From CAYSRM01 sp964543205 (GTDB lineage Bacteria > Verrucomicrobiota > Kiritimatiellia > UBA8416 > CAYSRM01): DNA of 30,117 nucleotides. Positions within the stretch are counted from its first letter, which is position 1. Each line of letters opens with the position of its first letter. The notes beneath the pieces are model-generated. The model saw nothing but the letters and a program-made list of their open reading frames with translations. It did no database searches and was not told the origin of the DNA. Of the stretch, positions 25,401-30,117 are shown in pieces. The stretch lies in assembly GCA_964543205.1 (NCBI GenBank), contig CAZIXB010000008.1, positions 1 through 30,117 of the forward strand. Direction: 5' to 3'. Made by a program: the position numbers and the translations under genes.

Positions 25401-25720
25401 TCAACGAGCTGGCCATAAGAATAGGGATGGCCAGTGAATGGGCCGGAGAGGATGAAAGTCTCGGAGCCGCTGCCTCGCAATGGTGTCTTGCGTTGGCCAT
25501 GCCGTCTGTCTTGAAAAAGAACAAAGGCGATCTGCATGGTTTTTTTGCCGCCAGAGGCGGCGGTGGTGAAATTACAAATCCTGTCCTTGCCTTCCTGGTG
25601 CATGCCTATCAGCGCGGCGGACGGATTCCTCTGCTTGGCAGGATGATTTACCGCAGCCGGAACACCAGGTTTTTTCTTGCTGCAAGGCAATATGTGAACA
25701 GCAGGGTATCGCAAGATTGA
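22448..25720 (+). CDS. Three-module glycosyltransferase GT2-GT4-GT2
   Basis: A 1090-residue protein. Module 1 (about 8-275) is a GT2: PLVSIIIPAHNCWDMTRTC, LLNNDTRVFPGW (metal motif near 92), FACVMIPASVY, GFEDCDFCLRAREAG (near 192). Module 2 (about 285-640) is GT4-like, with ALVITNSHDLKRYGTDIL and IAPYRGEGFGMKIIDAM, where the second Glu of Glu-x7-Glu is Asp (Glu at about 527). Module 3 (about 655-900) is a second GT2: MSVIIPTRNREDIL, LLITGDDIIPGDDF (near 747), FYTSNVSLKRQFM, AYEDIELAYRL (near 844). A helical tail of about 190 residues follows. All three modules keep their acidic motifs, unlike the giant protein at 16402-20121. GGAGG at 22431-22435 supports ATG 22448; the frame opens at 22385 inside wzt. 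Probably a multi-step chain-extending enzyme. Confidence 0.92.
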   Translation: MAENNPLVSIIIPAHNCWDMTRTCVSSILRFTRASYEVILIDDACDADTAARMKKLQQRHVRVIRNTDRKCYSVNNNAGARAARGKYLCLLNNDTRVFPGWLSALCEVAAREEKLGVLGNKHLFPGNGMLHHCGMAFDSKGYPQHLYPGSDPAAPRANYQCELQIVTFACVMIPASVYRELNGLDEEFRNGFEDCDFCLRAREAGYRVVYTPSSVIEHHGQASPNRTDYDNENWTLFRKRWANKLVVDWDRRIQRDRRYKKEFRTRRRTRHGDEGVHFAVDFSSGSAFTWASAELIKSLVNRGTEVSVTPVFRLHHSLDPGTRDMLRPLMRKKPHRAFHVKWSHYWSDCLKTPLAGDVNAEFFCTNYRKRPDAMPDLWMRHVKASGNRLLPVSCFNRDALRDIDVDERRMSIVPLGYSREIDSLFPDGVQVADKERINALVITNSHDLKRYGTDILVQAAGMALSKDDPVTLHIKDYGTGCGNGQLEQWIKAQPDFPEVVWRRDFLSKSDLMRLYAEMDVLIAPYRGEGFGMKIIDAMALGIPVIMPGFGGPEEFAPEGAYMPLAYREVPVGECYDSEHFYLSSGAYWCEVKKEHLAGALERLPASRKELVEVGRRGREHVRPSYSWDNIADRFMAQLRRWAAERASVVTRCNKPSDLDMSVIIPTRNREDILQKALAGYNRQRDVKTHWDLIIVNDGGDEDKLKRAVEPFRDGLKLRVMSNPGKPGPASARNAGIREASGRILLITGDDIIPGDDFLFQHLKMHKKHPQMEKAVLGLTLWSPDLDSTPFMSYLSGEGGQQFAYRDLRHGKSAPFDRFYTSNVSLKRQFMLEEEHLFNTDFRYAAYEDIELAYRLHLRGMDLCYDSSAIGYHHHSMNPESFLQRQIRVGRMLTYFYLVQPSYVPEEHALFLEACEFMRANPEFERHLRNTISSSMEFTEMWSKLFSQQVEMIGILDKRNMVSRGADRALYRSWLEKRSALTWEALNELAIRIGMASEWAGEDESLGAAASQWCLALAMPSVLKKNKGDLHGFFAARGGGGEITNPVLAFLVHAYQRGGRIPLLGRMIYRSRNTRFFLAARQYVNSRVSQD

Positions 25721-26628
25721 TGGATACGTTCAGTTTGATAATTCCTTCATCGGGACGCGAAGACAGCATCAGGAAAGTTCTTGGATCCTGGGGATTGTCT
25801 TCCGGGCGCATTCGAGAAATTCTGGTTGTATGGGACGGCTGCTCGTGTCGGAAAATTGAAGCTGAATTTTCTTCATGCAGATATGCCGGCCCGCTGGGCG
25901 GCAAAGGACCCGCAGCCGCCAGGAATGCCGGAGCGAGTCTGGCAACAGGCGACTGGCTCCTTTTTTTGGATGATGATGTAATGCCTTGCGCCGGAGCTTT
26001 TGGGGAAATAGAAAAGCTGATCAGAGAATTTCCAGAGACCGGGGCCTGGGCCTTTTCTGTATCTGCGCATCCGTCTGTATCGAGCAATATTTATGTCAAA
26101 TGGGCCTACATGAACAGGGCCCACAGTGTTTACTCATTCAGCCCGGAGCCTGTATCACACGCCCGTTTCTGCAGTTCTTTTATCTTAATCCGCAGGAGTG
26201 TTTTTGAAGAATTGAACGGTTTTAACGAGAACCTGCGTTTCTTTGAAGATGTAGAGTTTGCTTTTCGCGCGCAAAGAGCAGGCGTACTTTTGTGTGGCGC
26301 CGGCAGCGTCAGCGGCCTGCATCTTAAACAGATGGATCGTCAATGGTTCGCGGATCGCTGTCAAAGGCTTGGGCCGGGACTGCTGGCTCTTCATAATGAA
26401 TGTCCTGAAGCAGTATCCTCAAGGGTTGCGTTCATGATAAATCACCGCTGTCTATGCCGAGTTGTTTCCTGTTTGTGTTCCCGGTGGATGTGGTTGCTTC
26501 CTGTCATTGAGCGCATACCCGGTCTGCCAGGCATTGCTTTGCTTGATTTCGCCGGTCTTGGCGGAATGACAGGTTCGCTTTCCCGCGCATTATCGCGAAA
26601 GAGGCGATCCATTCAGCATATTGCATGA
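25720..26628 (+). CDS. GT2 glycosyltransferase
   Basis: A 302-residue GT2 ending the exporter operon. FSLIIPSSGREDSIRKVLGS opens it; KGPAAARNAGASLATGDWLL leads to the metal motif FLDDDVMP. CSSFILIRRSVFEELNGFNE and RFFEDVEFAFRAQRAG supply the later acidic residues. The tail has hydrophobic patches (near 245-262 and 268-285) that could touch the membrane. Its ATG shares one base with the stop of the three-module transferase (TGATG), so translation is coupled. A TTG three bases earlier is possible but not needed. Likely adds one specific residue to the glycan; sugar unknown. Confidence 0.9.
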   Translation: MDTFSLIIPSSGREDSIRKVLGSWGLSSGRIREILVVWDGCSCRKIEAEFSSCRYAGPLGGKGPAAARNAGASLATGDWLLFLDDDVMPCAGAFGEIEKLIREFPETGAWAFSVSAHPSVSSNIYVKWAYMNRAHSVYSFSPEPVSHARFCSSFILIRRSVFEELNGFNENLRFFEDVEFAFRAQRAGVLLCGAGSVSGLHLKQMDRQWFADRCQRLGPGLLALHNECPEAVSSRVAFMINHRCLCRVVSCLCSRWMWLLPVIERIPGLPGIALLDFAGLGGMTGSLSRALSRKRRSIQHIA

Positions 26629-26735
26629 GGAATTGTCTTCATTCTTCCATGCCGGTGGTTGAAATATTCAAATTTTGTCTCCAATCTAATAAAATAGTTT
26701 AGTATACTTAGATGATGAAATGTGGAGGTAAAAAC
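26629..26735 (+). promoter_or_regulatory. AT-rich leader of the beta-helix gene
   Basis: This 107-base gap is strikingly AT-rich compared with its surroundings. It holds TTGAA-ATA-TTCAA (inverted 5-base arms, about 26659-26671) and an AGTATACT palindrome whose TATACT is a 5/6 match to a -10. No good -35 lies 16-18 bases upstream of it. It probably carries the gene's own promoter, separate from the exporter operon. Confidence 0.4.
26724..26729 (+). promoter_or_regulatory. Strong Shine-Dalgarno of the beta-helix gene
   Basis: A full GGAGGT lies six bases before ATG 26736, the strongest ribosome site in the window. It decides for 26736 over in-frame ATGs at 26712 and 26715, which would sit upstream of or inside it. 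Confidence 0.8.
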
Positions 26736-29700
26736 ATGAACAGAACCATTTTATTAATATTACAGATAACGGCTGTACTTTTAACGTCCTCGGTTAATGC
26801 CGCGGTCTATACAGTTCCGGGCGATTATCCCACCATCCAGGGCGCCATAGACGGAGCGCCCAGCGGCAGCTCTATCGAGGTTGCGCCGGGAACGTATACT
26901 GAATATATAACCGTGCTGGATTTGAATAAGGACCTTTATCTGCGGGCGACTGAAGGCGCGGCGGTTACAGTGATTGACGGGGGAGGCTCGCAGAAGCTTC
27001 TTTATGTGGCTAATGGACCGAATGGGGACTCGAACCAGAATGTTGTATTCGATGGTTTTACTTTTGCAAACGGAAGAGAAACAGGCGTCAGTCAATCCCC
27101 TATTACAATAGCCAATGCAAAAACAGTGTTTCTCAACTGCATAATGGAGAATAACAGGGCCGCTGAGAAAGGCGGCGCCGTGCTGATTTTCGGGAATGCG
27201 TCCCATCCTAAGTTTCTTGGCTGCACCTTCCGCAATAATTTCTCCGAGCAGACAGGCGGAGCTGTGCTTGCAAATGGAGAGCAGGCGTTGGTCACTTTCA
27301 AGGAATGCCTGTTTGAAAACAACTCGAACAGGTGGAATGACAGTTCAGCGGCGGATAACGGGGGAGGAGCAGTGTACTTTGGCGAGGCCGGCGGATATAT
27401 TCTGGATAGTGTTTTCCGAAACAATTCCTGTTCCTACGCGGGAGGGGCGGTAACCAGTATCTCCTCCTTTGACGGCCCCGGCGATTTTATCTATATAGAA
27501 GGGTGCCTCTTCGACAGTAATTTTGCCGACCCGCTCCCGGGCCAGACAGCGCCAGGCAATACCGAGGCCGGAGCAGTTTTCGGGGAAGCGAACGTTCATC
27601 TTGAATTGTACCGTTGCTATTTTACAAACAACTGGGCGGAAGGCGGAGGCGCCGTTCAGAGTTATCGGGCGCACCTGACAGTGAGGGACAGTGTTTTTGT
27701 GGATAACCGGGCCGAGGGCGGGCTTGGAACAGGAGGCGCTATTTCGGTCGGGCTCGACGACGCCGGAGACGCAGACCGCCGCGAAGCCATGTGTGTTATA
27801 TCCAATGTGCTGATTCGCGCATGTACCGGCCATGCGGGCGGCGGAATATATCATGCGGGCGATCAATATCACGGTCATCAGGGCACAATTACTTTGCACC
27901 GGGTTGTAATTGAAGACTGTGAATCGATACAAAGCGGCCCTTCCGACGGTCATGGCGGCGGGATGTATCTTCAGAAATCCTACTGTGAAGCCGATGAACT
28001 TTATTTATTGAACAATACCGCTGATCAAGGCGGCGGCGCGATAACATTGGTGCTGGATACGGATATTACGGGGCAAAACAGTTTTATAGTGGGGAACCAG
28101 GGCAATGGGGGCAACAATGCTATATACGATCCGTACAATAACAATCCAACCTGGATCAACACCTATTTTGGACACAATCCGCCGGGATCAGGAGGCTCGA
28201 CAACAAGTTGGTTTGATTCCATTCTGGATTACACACTGAGAGGTTCGTCATATTTTGTCTACGGGGTAATACCTGACTCAGGCTCCCCGCATGTGGATCC
28301 GGGCTCAATGTCCCTGCCTGATGATGGCGACTATCGCGCCGGCTCGTTGACGGTTACCGGAGCGGGATCTAACACGACCTATTCGCTTGTTTCTGATCAG
28401 CCGGAGTTGAACACGGATGTTGATTATACTGTGGGGAATCCCGGCGCGCCGTTCCCAGCCCCCATTCCCTCTGTTCCCGGCTTGCTGGAAGCAGAAGATT
28501 ACGATCTCGGCGGTGAAGGGTTTGCTTACCATGACAGTTCGATCGGCAATGCCGGCGCTACATATCGAACCGGAGACAACGTTGAAATTGCATCTTCCGG
28601 CAGCGCGGGCAACGGTTACCTGGTCGGCTGGATTGTTGCTGGCGAATGGCTGCAATATACATTTAACGCTGACGTTGCCGGAACATATGATCTGACTTTG
28701 CGGACTGCGGCTCCGGCCGAAGGGGGCAAGCTATATCTTGAGCTTGACGGCCAGATGGTTGGCGACGTTCAGGATGTTCCGGATACAGGGGGATGGGAGT
28801 CATGGGGGAATCTCAACGCTGGCGAGATATATTTGAGCGAAGGATGGCACAAACTGAGGGTTGTAATTGCTGCCGCCGGTTTTAATTTCGACCAGATTGA
28901 TATCAGTCTGCAGACTACAAATCCGGTGTTATCCGTAGCGCCCTCTTCCCTGTCCATCTCTGCGAAGGAAGGTGTGGCTCCGCCATCGCAGAGCTTTCAA
29001 GTGTGGAATTCGGGCGCCGGCACGCTTAATTATCAGATCGAGACAAACGTGTCGTGGCTGAGTGTGTCTCCAACCAGCGGATCAAGCGGGGGAGAGCGGG
29101 ATACAATTACCGTCCAGGCAGATACCAGCGGGATGACCACGGGTACCTACAACGGTGTCATATCGGTTATTTCGGACGCAACGAACGGCACTGAAAATAT
29201 CGGTGTAACCTTGACTATAAGGGAAGGGAAGCTGAATCCAATTGATTTCGATGGAGATGGACGCGCGGATATCGCAGTATACCGCCCTTCTGACAACGTC
29301 TGGCGTATATTGCGCAGTTCCGACGGAACTGTCCAGAATTACGAATGGGGGCTTCTCGCGTCCGACCTTCCGGTAGCCGGGGACTATGACGGCGACGGAT
29401 TTGCGGACCCCGCGGCTTATCAGCAGAACGGCACCTGGCATCTTGCAAGGAGCTCTGCTGGATATGCCGGGCTGCAGCTTGGGACACCGGGCGTGATAAA
29501 CGTTCCCGCCGATTATGACGGGGACGGCGCCACTGACATGGCCATCTACGAGCCATGGAGCGGGGTATGGCATCTTTCCCAGTCTACCGACGGCTACTAC
29601 GGCATAGGCTGGGGCGGTTCCGGGGATATTCCGGTCCCGGCGGATTATGACGGGGACGGCATAGCAGACATAGGAGTATACAGACCTTCGAACCAGACAT

Positions 29701-30050
29701 GGTACCTGATCTGTTCTTCAGATGGCGTGAAGGTTGAGGAATGGGGCTTGTTATCGACTGACAAGCCTGTTCCCGCGGATTACGACGGGGACGGGACAGA
29801 TGATCTGGCCGTCTACCAAGCCAACGGCACGTGGCATCTTGCACGCAGCTCCGCCGGGTACGCCGGGCTCCAGTTAGGCGGGCCTAACGATATCCCGGTT
29901 CCTGCTGACTACGACGGGGACGGGGCCGATGATATGGCTATTTTCGAGCCTCACGGGGTATGGCATCTTTCGCAGACCACGGACGGCTACAGGGGAGTGG
30001 TTCTTGGCCAGACCGGCGATCTTCCGGTTAAGGTTGATCCCAGGTATTAG
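26736..30050 (+). CDS. Secreted beta-helix protein with Pmp-like repeats, CBM6, BACON-like and FG-GAP modules
   Basis: 1104 residues. The signal peptide (1 to about 22) ends near VNAA. YTVPGDYPTIQGAIDG opens a right-handed parallel beta-helix (about 23-530) with repeated FxxN and GGA[V,I] words (FRNN, FENN, FDSN, FTNN, FVDN; at least six GGAV/GGAI), the pattern of chlamydial Pmp proteins. CBM6 follows (about 580-720: LLEAEDYDLGG, EWLQYTFN, FNFDQIDI), which binds polysaccharide. A BACON-like beta-sandwich (728-830) has SPTSGSSGG. The last 268 residues are six FG-GAP-like units, each with D-x-DGDG (at about 837, 883, 926, 970, 1015, 1058), expected to bind calcium. No Pmp autotransporter barrel or sorting tail is visible, so the final location is unclear. 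It may bind the glycan made by this locus (inference). Confidence 0.9.
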   Translation: MNRTILLILQITAVLLTSSVNAAVYTVPGDYPTIQGAIDGAPSGSSIEVAPGTYTEYITVLDLNKDLYLRATEGAAVTVIDGGGSQKLLYVANGPNGDSNQNVVFDGFTFANGRETGVSQSPITIANAKTVFLNCIMENNRAAEKGGAVLIFGNASHPKFLGCTFRNNFSEQTGGAVLANGEQALVTFKECLFENNSNRWNDSSAADNGGGAVYFGEAGGYILDSVFRNNSCSYAGGAVTSISSFDGPGDFIYIEGCLFDSNFADPLPGQTAPGNTEAGAVFGEANVHLELYRCYFTNNWAEGGGAVQSYRAHLTVRDSVFVDNRAEGGLGTGGAISVGLDDAGDADRREAMCVISNVLIRACTGHAGGGIYHAGDQYHGHQGTITLHRVVIEDCESIQSGPSDGHGGGMYLQKSYCEADELYLLNNTADQGGGAITLVLDTDITGQNSFIVGNQGNGGNNAIYDPYNNNPTWINTYFGHNPPGSGGSTTSWFDSILDYTLRGSSYFVYGVIPDSGSPHVDPGSMSLPDDGDYRAGSLTVTGAGSNTTYSLVSDQPELNTDVDYTVGNPGAPFPAPIPSVPGLLEAEDYDLGGEGFAYHDSSIGNAGATYRTGDNVEIASSGSAGNGYLVGWIVAGEWLQYTFNADVAGTYDLTLRTAAPAEGGKLYLELDGQMVGDVQDVPDTGGWESWGNLNAGEIYLSEGWHKLRVVIAAAGFNFDQIDISLQTTNPVLSVAPSSLSISAKEGVAPPSQSFQVWNSGAGTLNYQIETNVSWLSVSPTSGSSGGERDTITVQADTSGMTTGTYNGVISVISDATNGTENIGVTLTIREGKLNPIDFDGDGRADIAVYRPSDNVWRILRSSDGTVQNYEWGLLASDLPVAGDYDGDGFADPAAYQQNGTWHLARSSAGYAGLQLGTPGVINVPADYDGDGATDMAIYEPWSGVWHLSQSTDGYYGIGWGGSGDIPVPADYDGDGIADIGVYRPSNQTWYLICSSDGVKVEEWGLLSTDKPVPADYDGDGTDDLAVYQANGTWHLARSSAGYAGLQLGGPNDIPVPADYDGDGADDMAIFEPHGVWHLSQTTDGYRGVVLGQTGDLPVKVDPRY
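29244..30029 (+). repeat. Six FG-GAP-like repeats in two A-B-C triplets
   Basis: Units begin with the D-x-DGDG codons at 29244, 29382, 29511, 29643, 29778 and 29907, each 43-46 codons long. Unit 1 resembles 4 (VYRPS, EWGLL), unit 2 resembles 5 (NGTWHLARSSAGYAGLQLG in both) and unit 3 resembles 6 (VWHLSQ, TDGY). The period of the triplet is 396-399 bases, so a three-unit block was duplicated as a whole. Confidence 0.85.
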
Positions 30051-30117
30051 CCCGCATTTCTAACAGAATTCCTACTGCGAGCGCGGATAGCGCCACTGTG
30101 AGGGCACGAATTGGCAA
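30046..30117 (-). repeat. Copy 2 of the 72-base end repeat
   Basis: The reverse complement of this stretch matches 27-98 with 9 mismatches in 72 positions. It begins within the last two codons of the beta-helix gene, covering its TAG stop, and runs exactly to the window end. Being in inverted orientation relative to copy 1, the pair frames the whole window. Confidence 0.85.

Noticed and set aside
1..30117. CRISPR array, tRNA/rRNA, integrase, transposase or phage genes
   Set aside because: No regularly spaced direct repeats, no RNA-gene signatures and no mobile-element proteins were seen.

Overview
The window looks like a Gram-negative chromosome fragment of about 30 kb, of moderate GC, that encodes a surface-polysaccharide locus. 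Signs of a double membrane are a predicted outer-membrane beta-barrel ending in Trp, a lipobox lipoprotein, an ExbB/TolQ-type channel and a Wzm/Wzt exporter. The last gene combines Chlamydia-Pmp-like FxxN/GGA[V,I] beta-helix repeats with CBM6, BACON-like and FG-GAP modules. I associate that mix with the PVC superphylum (Verrucomicrobiota, Kiritimatiellota, Lentisphaerota) or similar uncultured phyla, but the assignment is an inference. No rRNA, tRNA, CRISPR, insertion sequence or phage gene is visible.

Layout. (1) At 0.17-2.7 kb an initiating sugar-phosphate transferase with a PilZ-like tail (minus) diverges from a WcaL-like GT4 (plus). (2) At 2.8-5.2 kb there is a three-gene envelope module: ExbB-like channel, beta-barrel, ankyrin lipoprotein. 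(3) At 5.4-7.8 kb lie a Dpm1-like GT2, PgpA, a VanZ-like protein and a small sulfotransferase-like protein; two palindromic intergenic elements lie in the gaps before and after the Dpm1-like gene. (4) At 7.9-11.9 kb a tightly coupled minus-strand operon holds a GT4, a PP-loop ATPase with a Cys cluster, and a DegT-type aminotransferase. (5) At 12.0-16.4 kb are a pyruvyltransferase, a GT2 (minus), a membrane-anchored polyprenyl-phosphate GT2 and a rhamnosyltransferase-like GT2. (6) At 16.4-20.1 kb is a 1239-residue glycosyltransferase on the minus strand with two eroded GT2-like modules and an intact-looking GT4 module. (7) At 20.4-26.6 kb is the exporter operon: Wzm, Wzt with a C-terminal glycan-recognition domain, a GT2-GT4-GT2 protein of 1090 residues, and a GT2. 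(8) At 26.7-30.05 kb is a secreted 1104-residue beta-helix protein.

How the genes could work together (inference). The sugar-phosphate transferase starts a glycan on undecaprenyl phosphate. The soluble and membrane-linked transferases extend it. The pyruvyltransferase, the sulfotransferase-like protein and the aminotransferase/PP-loop pair could decorate it. Wzt/Wzm would export the finished lipid-linked chain. There is no Wzx flippase, Wzy polymerase, chain-length regulator or nucleotide-sugar pathway apart from the one aminotransferase, so this is an ABC-exporter-type locus that relies on genes elsewhere.

The two window ends carry inverted copies of one roughly 72-base sequence (27-98 and 30046-30117, about 87% identical by my hand alignment). 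It is probably a dispersed genomic repeat, and possibly the reason the assembly stops there.
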